Assembly: GCA_036395115.1 (NCBI GenBank)
Contig: DASWDU010000047.1
Coordinates: 1-52,793 of the forward strand
From: Thermoplasmata archaeon
GTDB taxonomy: Archaea; Thermoplasmatota; Thermoplasmata; RBG-16-68-12
Length of the DNA: 52,793 nt
Direction: 5' to 3'
The position numbers and the translations under genes are program-made. Of the stretch, positions 16,309 to 24,638 are shown piece by piece. Position 1 is the first letter of the stretch; every line of letters starts with the position of its first letter. The notes below the pieces were generated by a model. It made no database searches. It was not told the DNA's origin and saw only the letters and a list, made by a program, of their open reading frames with translations.

Positions 16309-17540
16309 GGTGCCTCCTCCGGATTGACGCGAACATGAATCCGGCCGTCCTGGAAGCGCACCGCAAGGGCGTCTCCCGAATCGACCTCGGCGGCGCGCGC
16401 GACGACGTGCCCGTCTTCCCGCTCCGCGATCGCGTAGCCGCGCTGCAACGTCGCGAGGGGACTGAGCACGTCGAGTCGGCGGCCGAGGGCGTCGAGCCGG
16501 TCCCGATGCCGGGAGAGCTCGCGCGGGGCGACGGCCGACAACGCGGCATGCGAACGTTCGAGCAGGACACGGTTCGCCTCGACGCCGCGGCGCAGGGCGC
16601 GGGGCGACATCCGCTCTCCGAATCCGGTAACGCGTCCGCGGGCCGCGCCGAGGATCTCCCGGATCTCCTGGAGGAGACGGTGGCCCGCGTCGTTCACCCG
16701 CGCCGTCAGTTCGACCGAATCTGGAGAGACGATCTCCGCGGCCGCGCTCGGCGTCGGCGCGCGCACGTCCGCGACGAAGTCCACGATTGTGACGTCGGTC
16801 TCGTGGCCGATCGCGCTGACGACGGGCACGCGGCACGTCGCGACGGCCCGGGCGAGGCCTTCGTCGTTGAAGCACCACAGGTCCTCGAGGGATCCGCCGC
16901 CGCGCGCGACGATAACGACGTCGACGCGGTCCGCGACGAACGCGAGCGCCCGTCGTAGGCTCGCCGGCGCCTCCGGGCCTTGGACGAGCGCGGGCGCCAC
17001 GATGACGTGCGCCAGGGGATAACGCCGGCGGAGGATCGTCACGATGTCGTGCACGACCGCGCCAATCTCCGACGTGACGACGCCGATCCGTTGCGGGAAC
17101 GCCGGGAGGGGACGCTTCCGGGCCGAGTCGAACAGCCCTTCGGCCGCGAGCTTCTTGCGCGTCCGCTGGTAGGCGGCCCAGAACGCTCCGACGCCGGCCG
17201 GGGTCGCGGCGTGGACGAGCAGCTGGACGGTCCCGCGGCGCGGGAAGACGTCCACGTCGCCCGACACGACGAGGTCCATGCCGTCCTCGAGGTCGAAGCC
17301 GAGCCCTGCGGCGTCGTCCCGGAAGAGGACGCACGCGAGCTGCGACGTCGCGTCTTTCAGGCTGAAGAAGACGTGGCCCGCGGGCGCGCGCTGGAAATTG
17401 CTGACCTCGCCGCGCACCAGGATCCGCGAGAGGATCGGGTTCGCGTGGACCGTCTCGCGAATCAGGCGAGCGAGCTGCGTGACCGTGAGGGCGGGCGGCA
17501 GCCCCGGACGCGTCTCGTACGTGACGGCGATCGGATCCAT
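16305..17540 (-). CDS. xseA: Exonuclease VII large subunit
   Basis: The protein has 411 residues. It has an N-terminal OB-fold (about 15-110, containing ILVRGEVSNFQ and GHVFFSLKD), then the catalytic domain with IGVVTSEIGAVVHDI, VARGGGSLEDLWCFNDE and SAIGHETDVTIVDFVAD, and a C-terminal coiled region ending LQRGYAI. These are the XseA signatures. Translation is coupled to xseB. A palindrome lies between its TATA-like element (near 17568-17575) and the start. At slightly over 400 residues the length is close to bacterial XseA. Confidence 0.93.
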   Translation of the reverse strand: MDPIAVTYETRPGLPPALTVTQLARLIRETVHANPILSRILVRGEVSNFQRAPAGHVFFSLKDATSQLACVLFRDDAAGLGFDLEDGMDLVVSGDVDVFPRRGTVQLLVHAATPAGVGAFWAAYQRTRKKLAAEGLFDSARKRPLPAFPQRIGVVTSEIGAVVHDIVTILRRRYPLAHVIVAPALVQGPEAPASLRRALAFVADRVDVVIVARGGGSLEDLWCFNDEGLARAVATCRVPVVSAIGHETDVTIVDFVADVRAPTPSAAAEIVSPDSVELTARVNDAGHRLLQEIREILGAARGRVTGFGERMSPRALRRGVEANRVLLERSHAALSAVAPRELSRHRDRLDALGRRLDVLSPLATLQRGYAIAEREDGHVVARAAEVDSGDALAVRFQDGRIHVRVNPEEAP

Positions 17541-17546
17541 GATCCC

Positions 17547-17564
17547 CCGGCCGATTACGGCCGG
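17547..17564. promoter_or_regulatory. Palindrome at the xseA promoter
   Basis: CCGGCC-GATTAC-GGCCGG lies between the AT-rich TGATATGC element (minus strand, near 17568-17575) and the xseA ATG at 17540. It would cover the predicted transcription start, so it could be an operator. No regulator is known for it. Confidence 0.35.
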
Positions 17565-17619
17565 AAAGGCATATCAAGTCGAAAGGGGGAGAGGTGGCCG
17601 AAAGTGCGCCGTTCCGCCA

Positions 17620-17826
17620 TCAATGCCGGAGCGAGAGGATCCGACAGGAGGCGCAGCGGAACCCGTCCAGGTACACGTTCCCGCCCGCGTTCGTGCCCTT
17701 GATCCGCTCTCCGCCGAGGCCCAGGACGGTCTTCTTCGTCGTCCATTTCGCGCCGTCGATGAAGCTCTCCGTGCGAAGATAGCCGGACTCCATCGGGCGT
17801 CCGCATTGCGGACAGTTCACACACAT
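17620..17826 (-). CDS. Small zinc-ribbon protein
   Basis: This 68-residue protein has two CxxC knuckles, CPQCG (about 5-9) and CASC (about 59-62), joined by a beta-rich stretch with ESGYLRTES and KWTTKK. This layout fits small DUF6487-like zinc-ribbon proteins found in many prokaryotes. The function is unknown. The start ATG at 17826 lies about 25 bases after an AT-rich box (near 17846-17853), which fits a leaderless transcript. Confidence 0.65.
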   Translation of the reverse strand: MCVNCPQCGRPMESGYLRTESFIDGAKWTTKKTVLGLGGERIKGTNAGGNVYLDGFRCASCRILSLRH

Positions 17827-17875
17827 GCATCGGCGGAATCGCGTAAGGACCTTTGTCCCGTCCACCGGACGAGGC

Positions 17876-18415
17876 CTAGCGCGCCGCGAGGAGATCCTTC
17901 GCGCCGAGGAGCGCGTGGAGTCGCACGCCGATCTCCGCGAGCAGGATCCGGCCTCCCTCCTCCCGGTCGACGACGCACACACAATCCTCGACGGCCGCGC
18001 CGTGCCCGCGCACCCGCTCGATCGCGGCCCGCAGCGTGCCACCCGTCGTGACGACGTCTTCGACGAACAGGACGCGCTCGCCCTTCCCGAGGTCCCCTTC
18101 GACGTCGTGCTTCGTCCCGTGCTCCTTCGGCGCCTTGCGCACCATGAGGTACGGCTTGCCGCTCGCCAGGCTGACGGCGGCGGCAATCGGCACCGCGCCG
18201 AGCTCGACGCCCGCGATCCGATCCGCCGTGCGGGCATACGGCGCCATGGCGTCCGCGATTGCGCGCAGGAGGTCCGGACGCGTGATCGCCTTCTTGATGT
18301 CGACGTAGTATGAGGACGTCTTGCCGGACGCCAGGGTGAAGGTCCCGAGCTGCAGCGCGCCGGACGCCTTCAGCGCCGCGACGAGTGCCACGCGGTCGAT
18401 CTCACCAGGGTTCAT
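17876..18415 (-). CDS. pyrE: Orotate phosphoribosyltransferase
   Basis: The 179-residue protein transfers the phosphoribosyl group of PRPP to orotate in pyrimidine synthesis. The PRPP-binding signature VLFVEDVVTTGGTL is at about 115-128. The N-terminal FTLASGKTSSYYVD and the flexible-loop KEHGTK are typical of PyrE. It overlaps the end of carS by 14 bases and is probably co-transcribed with it. The length is normal for archaeal PyrE. Confidence 0.95.
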   Translation of the reverse strand: MNPGEIDRVALVAALKASGALQLGTFTLASGKTSSYYVDIKKAITRPDLLRAIADAMAPYARTADRIAGVELGAVPIAAAVSLASGKPYLMVRKAPKEHGTKHDVEGDLGKGERVLFVEDVVTTGGTLRAAIERVRGHGAAVEDCVCVVDREEGGRILLAEIGVRLHALLGAKDLLAAR

Positions 18416-18962
18416 GTTTCTTCCCGATCCGGTATCCGACGACGTTCACGGCCCGATGAAGCGCCGGCGTAATGACGATGATGGCGAGGAGGCCGAGGAG
18501 CGCGTCGCCGGAGAAGAACCTCGGCACCGACCATGTGGGAATCGCGAGGCTCAGCAGGAGACCGCCGACGACGAAGTCGTACTGGTCGAGGCCCGGGGCC
18601 TTCGCGCCGCGCGGCAGGTGCCTGCGTCGCTTGATGAACGCACCAACGAGGTCGCCGAGCAGCGCGCCGAATGCGAGGAGCGCGGATGCGACGAACGCAT
18701 CGGCGTACGGTCCGAACGACCAACGCGATTCCGGCGCAAGGGCGTTGAATGGAACCGCCAGCACGAGGCCGAGCAGCGCGCCTGACGAGGTCCCGCCGAG
18801 GAGGCCGCGCCATGTCTTCCCGTCGCCGAAGAGTCTCTCGCCGTCGCGCAGCGTCCGCCCGAAGTCGATTGGCGTGCCGCCGCCGAAGACCACGGCCATG
18901 GGGTTCGCGACGTACGCGGGGAGGAAGAACCAGAGCGCCTGCGCGATCGCCTCGAGCGCCAT
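18402..18962 (-). CDS. carS: CDP-archaeol synthase
   Basis: This 186-residue membrane protein has about five helices and the CarS signatures: PAYVANPMAVVFGGGTPIDFG at the start, GDGKTWRG, and FGALLGDLVGAFIKRR with PGLDQYDF. CarS activates unsaturated archaeol phosphate with CTP, a late step in archaeal membrane lipid synthesis. The ATG at 18962 lies 28 bases from a TATA box at 18986-18994, so the transcript is likely leaderless. pyrE follows with a short overlap. Confidence 0.93.
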   Translation of the reverse strand: MALEAIAQALWFFLPAYVANPMAVVFGGGTPIDFGRTLRDGERLFGDGKTWRGLLGGTSSGALLGLVLAVPFNALAPESRWSFGPYADAFVASALLAFGALLGDLVGAFIKRRRHLPRGAKAPGLDQYDFVVGGLLLSLAIPTWSVPRFFSGDALLGLLAIIVITPALHRAVNVVGYRIGKKHEPW

Positions 18963-18985
18963 CGGGGCGCGGAAGGGACGACACC

Positions 18986-18994
18986 AGATATAGG
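18986..18994 (-). promoter_or_regulatory. TATA box of carS-pyrE
   Basis: On the minus strand the element CTATATCT is centred about 28 bases before the carS ATG at 18962. This supports a leaderless start. Confidence 0.55.
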
Positions 18995-19031
18995 TAATCC
19001 CATGGCGCGCCGCGGGTGGCCTTTCCTCCAC

Positions 19032-19051
19032 CTACCTCTGTTTAGAGGTAG
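19032..19051. promoter_or_regulatory. Palindrome CTACCTCT-N4-AGAGGTAG, copy 1
   Basis: A perfect inverted repeat with eight-base arms and a GTTT spacer. A second copy with spacer GTTC is at 19325-19346, and the two bracket the small gene at 19084-19311. This copy also lies upstream of the carS promoter. The pair looks like binding sites for one dimeric regulator. Confidence 0.55.
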
Positions 19052-19083
19052 AAATCCGCGGAGCGGCGCATCGTGCAGTGGTC

Positions 19084-19311
19084 TCACGCGGTCCGTTCGA
19101 GCCGCGCGATCCGAGCGGCGAGGTCGGACTGCACCTTCCGGTGGTAGGCGATGAGCTTCTTCGCGGCCTCCCGACGCGACCCGGCTCCGCGCGCCGGTCC
19201 GACGTACTCCTCGCGCCTCTCGCTTCGGCCGTCGCGCCGCTCGTAGTGCCAGAAATACAGGTACTCGTTCCCATCGATCCGTCGCACGCGGAGACCACAG
19301 CCGACCCGCAT
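19084..19311 (-). CDS. Small basic YLYFWHYE-motif protein, palindrome-associated
   Basis: The protein has 75 residues. The core GCGLRVRRIDGNEYLYFWHYE and a later YVGPAR, followed by an Arg/Lys-rich helix, match the protein at 42603-42845 (GCGLTTKEI, YLYFWHYE, YLGSAR). No named family was recognised; the beta-strand then helix layout resembles the arm-type DNA-binding domain at the start of some integrases. Palindromes lie 14-35 bases upstream of its ATG (19325-19346) and just downstream (19032-19051). A self-regulating DNA-binding protein is the simplest inference. Confidence 0.6.
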   Translation of the reverse strand: MRVGCGLRVRRIDGNEYLYFWHYERRDGRSERREEYVGPARGAGSRREAAKKLIAYHRKVQSDLAARIARLERTA

Positions 19312-19324
19312 CCGGGACCTCCGT

Positions 19325-19346
19325 TCTACCTCTGTTCAGAGGTAGA
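19325..19346. promoter_or_regulatory. Palindrome TCTACCTCT-N4-AGAGGTAGA, copy 2
   Basis: A perfect inverted repeat with nine-base arms and a GTTC spacer. It covers positions -14 to -35 relative to the start of the small gene at 19311, where its TATA box would be expected. Occupation by a protein would block transcription of that gene. Confidence 0.6.
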
Positions 19347-19458
19347 TGTGGACGGGAGGGATGAACCTTCCGGTGGGGTGCGCGAACGCCTCTTTTCGGG
19401 AGTGATAATCTCCGCAACACCCCTTTATAGCGAGAGCCGGCTCGCTCGCGGGCCGTCC

Positions 19459-20160
19459 ATGGACCGTCTCAAGACGTACGTCGAAGGGTTCGACGACGCC
19501 CTCGGCGGCGGCATCCCCCGCGGGTCCGTCGTGCTCGTCGCCGGCACCCCGGGCACGATGAAGACCGCGCTGACCTTCTCGATCCTTTACGAGAACGTCA
19601 GGGCGGGCTCGAAGGCGCTGTACATCTCCCTCGAGGAGAGCCAGGAGGACCTCCGGGCGGCGATGACGGACCTCGGGATGACCGGCCTGGACGACATGGA
19701 GCTGTACGTCCTCGACATCGGCCGGATCCGGCTCGAGCACAAGGACGAGGAGCTGTCGAAGAACTGGCTCGACGTGCTGCAGAAGTACATCGACCAGCGC
19801 GTCCGCGTCAACGGGTTCGACCTCGTCGCCGTCGACAGCCTTGCGGCTTTGTACAGCCTGAGCCACCTCGCGAACCCGCGGCGCGACTTGTTCCACTTCT
19901 TCGGGTTCCTCAAGGCCCTCAAGGCCACGTGCTTCCTGATCTCCGACGTCCCGTCCGGGTCGAACGGCAAGCTCACGGCGTTCGAGGAGGAGTTCCTCGC
20001 CGACGGCATCCTGTCTCTGCGCCACGTCGAGAGGGGCGAGGCGGACGTGCAGCTGCGCCTGCGGTGCGTCAAGATGCGGCGGGCGCGGCACGAGCACGGC
20101 TACTACGCGCTGACGCGGGACGACGGCCGCTTCCGGGTCGCCCGGGCGACGTCACAGTGA
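19459..20160 (+). CDS. KaiC-like RecA-fold ATPase, single domain (1)
   Basis: The 233-residue protein has one KaiC/GvpD-type domain. GFDDALGGGIPRGS leads into the P-loop GTPGTMKT (about 29-36). Next come YISLEES with the catalytic carboxylates, Walker B LVAVDSLAALYSL, and FLADGILSLRHVERG near the end. Such single-domain proteins are abundant in Euryarchaeota and are linked to signalling, not to a circadian clock. It is paralogous to the genes at 21070 and 23754. A TATA box (CTTTATA, 19423-19429) lies about 33 bases upstream of the ATG. The 3' end overlaps the convergent gene at 20152 by nine bases. Confidence 0.85.
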   Translation: MDRLKTYVEGFDDALGGGIPRGSVVLVAGTPGTMKTALTFSILYENVRAGSKALYISLEESQEDLRAAMTDLGMTGLDDMELYVLDIGRIRLEHKDEELSKNWLDVLQKYIDQRVRVNGFDLVAVDSLAALYSLSHLANPRRDLFHFFGFLKALKATCFLISDVPSGSNGKLTAFEEEFLADGILSLRHVERGEADVQLRLRCVKMRRARHEHGYYALTRDDGRFRVARATSQ

Positions 20161-20922
20161 CGTCTTCTGGAGGAGCCGGAGGAGCGCCTCGGCGTACTTG
20201 CCCGCGAGCGTCTCGTTGCCGAACGTCTTCGTCGCCGCGGCCTTGTTCTCCTCGATCGCCTCGACCGTCTTCTCGAGGACCGCCACGACGTCCTTCCCGG
20301 GGGCGCGCCGGAACAGCGCGGCAATCGATGCTTCCGCGCCGACCATCACGACGAGCCGGCCGACCGGCAGGTGCAAGACGTACGTTCCTTTCGAGCGCCG
20401 CCCCGACTCCCGCCGGACCATGTCGGCGACTTCCGGTTGGTCGAGATAGGCGGTCGCGCCGGCCTTCGCCAAGACGTCGCGGCCCCGCCGCAAGATGACG
20501 AGGGCGAGCGCGTTCGACTCCTGGTCCCGCGCGAGATCGGACCAGAACGCCGCCTGGAGGGACAGCGACCGCAGACGCCGACGGAGGGCGGCCATCGCCT
20601 CCCGGTCTTGGGTCCGCGCCAGCTCCCGGAGCGCCGCCTCGAACTCCTTCGCCTCCCTCGGATGCAGCAGGTGCCGGAACGTCTGGAACTCCTGGCTCAG
20701 TGCGTCGAGCTCGGTCGAGGCGCGCGGCCGCGGGGCCTCCGGCATCGGGATCTCGGGGGACCCATCATCGGCGGACAAGGCAGGGATCTCCTGTTCGATC
20801 AGCTCGACCGCATCGGCCAAGCTCTTGTCGGGATGGCGGAGCATCGCCTCCGTGACGATCTTGCCGTGACCCTTCAACTCCCAGCGGAGCAGCTTGAGGG
20901 CCGCCTCGTCCCGCTTGGCCAT
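20152..20922 (-). CDS. Uncharacterised soluble protein next to KaiC-like genes
   Basis: The protein has about 256 residues. The N-terminal 45 residues are helical (LLRWELKGHGKIVTEAML). A long Arg/Glu-rich helical middle (about 75-150) follows. The last 100 residues alternate strands and helices (TYVLHLPVGRLVVMVGAEAS, then DVVAVLEKTVEAIEENK), somewhat like a roadblock or longin fold. No catalytic motif was seen. It sits between two KaiC-like genes, converging on the first and divergent from the second, so a partner role in that signalling system is possible but only by position. Confidence 0.6.
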   Translation of the reverse strand: MAKRDEAALKLLRWELKGHGKIVTEAMLRHPDKSLADAVELIEQEIPALSADDGSPEIPMPEAPRPRASTELDALSQEFQTFRHLLHPREAKEFEAALRELARTQDREAMAALRRRLRSLSLQAAFWSDLARDQESNALALVILRRGRDVLAKAGATAYLDQPEVADMVRRESGRRSKGTYVLHLPVGRLVVMVGAEASIAALFRRAPGKDVVAVLEKTVEAIEENKAAATKTFGNETLAGKYAEALLRLLQKTSL

Positions 20923-21037
20923 CCCTTCACGCGCGGTCTGCAACGCCCCCGGGCTACAAAAGCATTCCTTCCGCGCAGGCGGGAGATTCCATGTTTGTCA
21001 CAATTGAATATCTCCCTCGATAACGAGGACGCCAGGG

Positions 21038-21046
21038 CTTTATAAC
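21038..21046 (+). promoter_or_regulatory. TATA box of the second KaiC-like gene
   Basis: CTTTATAAC is centred 28 bases before the ATG at 21070, so the transcript is likely leaderless. Confidence 0.6.
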
Positions 21047-21069
21047 GTGTATCTCGTCGTGCGGATGCA

Positions 21070-21789
21070 ATGGACGTAGAGGTCCCTATTCTCGAGACGT
21101 ATGTCGACGGGTTGGACCGTGCACTCGGCGGCGGCATCCCGATTGGGAGCACGATCCTCGTGGCCGGTACGCCGGGCACGATGAAGACGTCGCTCATCCT
21201 GTGGATGATGCACGAGAACGCCCGGCTGAAAGGCACCAAGTCGCTCTACGTCAGCCTGGAGCAAGACATGGACAGCCTGCGGGCCGGGGCGCACCGGATG
21301 GGGATGAAGGGCCTCCACGAGTCGACGGTCTACATCCTGGACATGGGCCAGCTGCGGCGGGGCCTGCACCGCGCCGAGTCGTCGAAAGACTGGTTCACGA
21401 TCCTCCTCGAGATCATCAAGGAGGCGGTCAACTCGAGCGGATACCAGGTCCTCGCGCTCGACAGCCTCGAGGCGCTCTACGCCCTCTCGGAGATCAAGAC
21501 GCCCCGGAGGGAGATGTTCCACTTCCTCGGATCCCTGAAGGAACTCGGCTTGACGACGTTCCTGATCTCCGAGACGCCGTTCGGCTCGGGGCGGCTCGCG
21601 CAGTGGGGGGAAGACTTCCTCGCGGACGGCATCCTCAACCTGCGGCAGGTCGAGGTCGGGGAGACGGAGGTCCAGTTGCGCCTGCGGTGCGTCAAAATGC
21701 GGTGGATGAACCACGACCACGACGCGCTCGCGCTGAACCACGACGGGCAGAAATTCTTCGTCACCCACGTGATCTCCAAGAAGAAGTAG
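21070..21789 (+). CDS. KaiC-like RecA-fold ATPase, single domain (2)
   Basis: This 239-residue paralogue of the protein at 19459 has P-loop GTPGTMKT (about 33-40), Walker B VLALDSLEALYAL, and DFLADGILNLRQVEVG. The carboxylate pair after the second strand reads SLEQD, so the second catalytic Glu is Gln. This may slow hydrolysis. The end is basic (ISKKK). It is divergent from the gene at 20152-20922 and has its own TATA box. Confidence 0.85.
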   Translation: MDVEVPILETYVDGLDRALGGGIPIGSTILVAGTPGTMKTSLILWMMHENARLKGTKSLYVSLEQDMDSLRAGAHRMGMKGLHESTVYILDMGQLRRGLHRAESSKDWFTILLEIIKEAVNSSGYQVLALDSLEALYALSEIKTPRREMFHFLGSLKELGLTTFLISETPFGSGRLAQWGEDFLADGILNLRQVEVGETEVQLRLRCVKMRWMNHDHDALALNHDGQKFFVTHVISKKK

Positions 21790-21795
21790 CCGGCG

Positions 21796-22650
21796 TCAGA
21801 CCGGGTTGATGGGCGGCGCCGTCGGCGGCGCGGGGGGAGCGGAAGTTGGAACGGTCGGCGGCGCCGGGACCTCGCCTCGGTCGATCCGCCTCCACGCGAG
21901 GTAGTACGCCGCGGCGTACAGGACCGCCGGGACGACGCTCAGGAGGGACAGCCCCATTCCCGCCCCGCCCACCGCGTCCCCGAGTTCCGCCGAGTCGACC
22001 GTGCCCGTCGTGACGATCTCGTGCGCGACCTGCGAGGCGAGGGTCGGGACGAGCGGGAGGGTCGCCGCGAGGACCGCGATCTGCACGCCGACGGTCGCCC
22101 CGTAAGCGGCCCAGAGGACGACGCGACCCTCCGTCTTCTGCAACGCGTACGTGAAGAACACGGACGCGAGCCCGCTGACGAACGAGCCGGCGGCCGCCAC
22201 GATCAGGAGGTTCGTGAACGCGTTGCCCAGGAGAAGTGTAAGCTGCGCCTCGGTCATCCCGGGCCGCACCTCCCCCACGGCGACGACGAGGATGACGACC
22301 GCGCCGATGACAGCGGTCGCGAGCCCGACGCAAAAGAGGACGACCGACACGACCACTTTGCGGCGATGCGCCGTCCCGAACGCCTTCCGGCCGACGATGA
22401 CGAGGATCGCGCCGATCAGCGTGAGAATCCCTCCGATCGCCCCGAGGAGCGTGACCGGGATCCACGACAGCAGCACGCCGGCCAGGAGCACGAGGACGCC
22501 GGACTTCGTCCGGTCAATCTGCGTTCGACGTGCGGCCTCCCATGGCGGGGGGCCGACTGCGGATGGCGCGATCGCGCCGCAGTTCTCGCAGTACGTCCAG
22601 CCGGGCTCGTTCTCGAACCCGCATATCGGACAGGGAATCGACGCCGACAC
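21796..22650 (-). CDS. Zinc-ribbon multi-pass membrane protein
   Basis: The protein has about 284 residues. A zinc ribbon with CPICG and CENCG knuckles (about 6-24) is followed by six or so membrane helices in three pairs and a Pro-rich tail (PAPPTVP...PPTAPP). The GTG at 22650 puts the ribbon at the N-terminus; the frame stays open to an ATG at 22689. Archaeal proteins of this layout are common and uncharacterised. It converges on the second KaiC-like gene with six bases between stops. Confidence 0.65.
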   Translation of the reverse strand: MSASIPCPICGFENEPGWTYCENCGAIAPSAVGPPPWEAARRTQIDRTKSGVLVLLAGVLLSWIPVTLLGAIGGILTLIGAILVIVGRKAFGTAHRRKVVVSVVLFCVGLATAVIGAVVILVVAVGEVRPGMTEAQLTLLLGNAFTNLLIVAAAGSFVSGLASVFFTYALQKTEGRVVLWAAYGATVGVQIAVLAATLPLVPTLASQVAHEIVTTGTVDSAELGDAVGGAGMGLSLLSVVPAVLYAAAYYLAWRRIDRGEVPAPPTVPTSAPPAPPTAPPINPV

Positions 22651-22744
22651 CGCTCCCGCCGCGCGGGACGGATGGCCCGGCTCCCGCAAAACCCTTTCGT
22701 GCGCAGGGAAAGGTTTTCAACGCGGACCGGCCTCGGATGGCGTC

Positions 22745-23158
22745 ATGGAGAGTCCGGGGAGGGTCGATCGGTGGATCGCCTTCGAGCTGGGCCGGCTGAA
22801 CGCCGGTCTCGTCGTCGAGAAGAAGAGCCTCGCCCGGCTCCTCGGCGAAGCGAATCCCGCGTGCCGCACCCGGGAGGGGGATGAGCACCCGTTCGACCGC
22901 GCGGCGCTCGACCGCCTCGCGGCCGTCCTCACGCGGGACGAGGCAAACGCGTTGCGCCTCCCGATCACGTTCCTCGTTTCCGGCGACTTGGACGATAGCG
23001 CGATCCTGACGGACGCGCTCGCCGCGAAAGCGCTGCGGGCGGTCGAGACGTTCGAACGGGCCTTCCCGTTCCGCGAGGGGCGGATGATCGTGCCCCATTC
23101 GCTCGCCCTGGACGTCGTGCGCCGCCACGGCGGGACGGTGCAGCTCGCGTTCGGCTAA
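22745..23158 (+). CDS. UPF0216 family protein
   Basis: This 137-residue protein matches the archaeal UPF0216 (DUF61) pattern: VDRWIAFELGRLNAGLVVE at the N-terminus, HPFDRAALDRLA, LRLPITFL, and GRMIVPHSLALDVVRR near the end. The function is unknown; the family is nearly restricted to archaea. The ATG at 22745 lies about 28 bases after an AT-rich box (GGTTTTCAA, 22713-22721). The gene overlaps the convergent gene at 23155 by four bases. Confidence 0.85.
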   Translation: MESPGRVDRWIAFELGRLNAGLVVEKKSLARLLGEANPACRTREGDEHPFDRAALDRLAAVLTRDEANALRLPITFLVSGDLDDSAILTDALAAKALRAVETFERAFPFREGRMIVPHSLALDVVRRHGGTVQLAFG

Positions 23159-23592
23159 GGCCCTTTCGGAGGCCCCGGCTTCTCCTTGCGGGATGCCCAG
23201 AAGTCCTCGGGCACGTCGTCGTAGATGGACCCCATCTTCTCGGCCTCTTCCTTCGCCTTCTGCGCCTCGACGAGCTCGGCGATCCGGTCCTTCCGGAACA
23301 TCCAGTAGTGGATCCGCCACTCCCGGCCGTCGTAGAGGGTCGTCTCCTCCCGCTCCGTCGTCAGGATGCCGGAATCCTCGAGCATGTAGAACGCGTCCCG
23401 GTCTTCCGGCTCGAGGACGTTGTCGATGATCCGCTCCGAGTACCCGAAGAAGTTGAGGACGTGCTGGGCCATCGCGCGGGCCTCCTCCTCCTTCATGCCG
23501 GTCCGGTCGATCGAGTTCTTGATCGCCCGCGTGAGGTCGTCGACGGTCAGTGTGCCCGCAGGGCCTCTTTCCGACTTCGTCTTGATGGCCAT
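23155..23592 (-). CDS. DUF6015-like archaeal protein
   Basis: The 145-residue soluble protein contains LTVDDLTRAIKNSIDRTGM, ARAMAQHVLNFFGYSERIIDNVL, and REETTLYDGREWRIHYW. This looks like a family found mostly in Thermoplasmata, with a helical N-terminal half and a winged-helix-like C-terminal half (MLEDSGILTTEREE...WRIHYWMF). A DNA- or RNA-binding role is plausible. The family number is from memory and less certain than the match itself. Confidence 0.7.
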   Translation of the reverse strand: MAIKTKSERGPAGTLTVDDLTRAIKNSIDRTGMKEEEARAMAQHVLNFFGYSERIIDNVLEPEDRDAFYMLEDSGILTTEREETTLYDGREWRIHYWMFRKDRIAELVEAQKAKEEAEKMGSIYDDVPEDFWASRKEKPGPPKGP

Positions 23593-23753
23593 GGGTCGCC
23601 TCGACCGCGCTTATGGGAAGTCCACCCTATTTAAGGATTCTGCGCCGCCGCTGCCCATTGATTCTCACGCACGGTATCGAATCTGAGAACGGGACGTCGA
23701 CGGGCCGGAGCCGCCAAAAGATTAACGCGCGCGGCCCTCATATCGTATGCGGG

Positions 23754-24635
23754 ATGGTGCACGGTGTGGACGTGGAGTGGGTGCAGACGGGGCAGGGCGG
23801 GGGCGTTTCGAAACAACCGGAGGAACTCGAGGGGGAGCTGAAAGAACTCCGGGACGAGGTTCGCCGGCTCCGCGAGCAGGTCGCCGCGTTCGCGTCCGCG
23901 ACGAAAGGACTTGCCCGGGGGGACGAGCGCCTGCCGACGTTCGTCGGGCGCGTCGACGCATCCTTGGAGGGCGGGGTCCCGAAAGGCGCCGTGATCGCGA
24001 TCACCGGCCCGGGCGGCTCGATGAAGACGTCGCTCGCCCTGTACATCCTCGCCCGGAACCGCGCCGCGGGTCGCCGCGGGGTCTACGTGACCGTCGAGGA
24101 GAGCCGGGAGTCGATCTTGCGGACGATGCGCCACCTCGGCCTCGAGACGGACGAAGACTTCATCGTCGACATCTCCCGCCTCCGCGTCGAACGCGAGGGC
24201 GCGGAAGAGATCCGCGACTGGCTCCGCGTCCTCCGGGACTTCCTCGTGCGCCGGAACCAGCGGGAGCCGATTTCCCTCGTCGTCATCGACACGCTCGACG
24301 TTCTCGCGTCGATGGCCCATCTGACGGACGTTCGGAACGAACTGTTCCACTTCTTCCACTTCCTCCGGTCGATGAGCGTCACGACCTACGTCGTCGCGGA
24401 GGTGGACCCGGTGCGGCCCGGCGTCGCGCACGACGTGATCTTCCTCGCCGACGGGGTGTTCGAGTTGCGGTTCAGCGGCGCGGGCGAAGGGAAGGTCCAG
24501 CTCCTCTTCCGCTGCGTGAAGATGCGCCACACGAACCACTCCCGGGACTACTTCGTGCTCCGGTACGACAAAGGCTTCGCGGCTCGGCCGTTCGAGACGG
24601 CGAAGCCGTCGCGGTGGGGCCGCGGGCGCGGATGA
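23754..24635 (+). CDS. KaiC-like RecA-fold ATPase with N-terminal coiled coil (3)
   Basis: This 293-residue protein has a coiled coil (about 22-52, LEGELKELRDEVRRLREQV), then a KaiC-like domain with P-loop GPGGSMKTS (about 83-91), YVTVEES, Walker B LVVIDTLDVLA, and FLADGVFELRF. The tail is basic (RWGRGRG). The coiled coil suggests a fixed partner or oligomer. It converges on sepF with three bases between stops. The ATG at 23754 follows an AT-rich AAAAGATTAA element at 23716-23725. It is the third single-domain KaiC-like gene within 5.2 kb. Confidence 0.85.
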   Translation: MVHGVDVEWVQTGQGGGVSKQPEELEGELKELRDEVRRLREQVAAFASATKGLARGDERLPTFVGRVDASLEGGVPKGAVIAITGPGGSMKTSLALYILARNRAAGRRGVYVTVEESRESILRTMRHLGLETDEDFIVDISRLRVEREGAEEIRDWLRVLRDFLVRRNQREPISLVVIDTLDVLASMAHLTDVRNELFHFFHFLRSMSVTTYVVAEVDPVRPGVAHDVIFLADGVFELRFSGAGEGKVQLLFRCVKMRHTNHSRDYFVLRYDKGFAARPFETAKPSRWGRGRG

Positions 24636-24638
24636 AGA

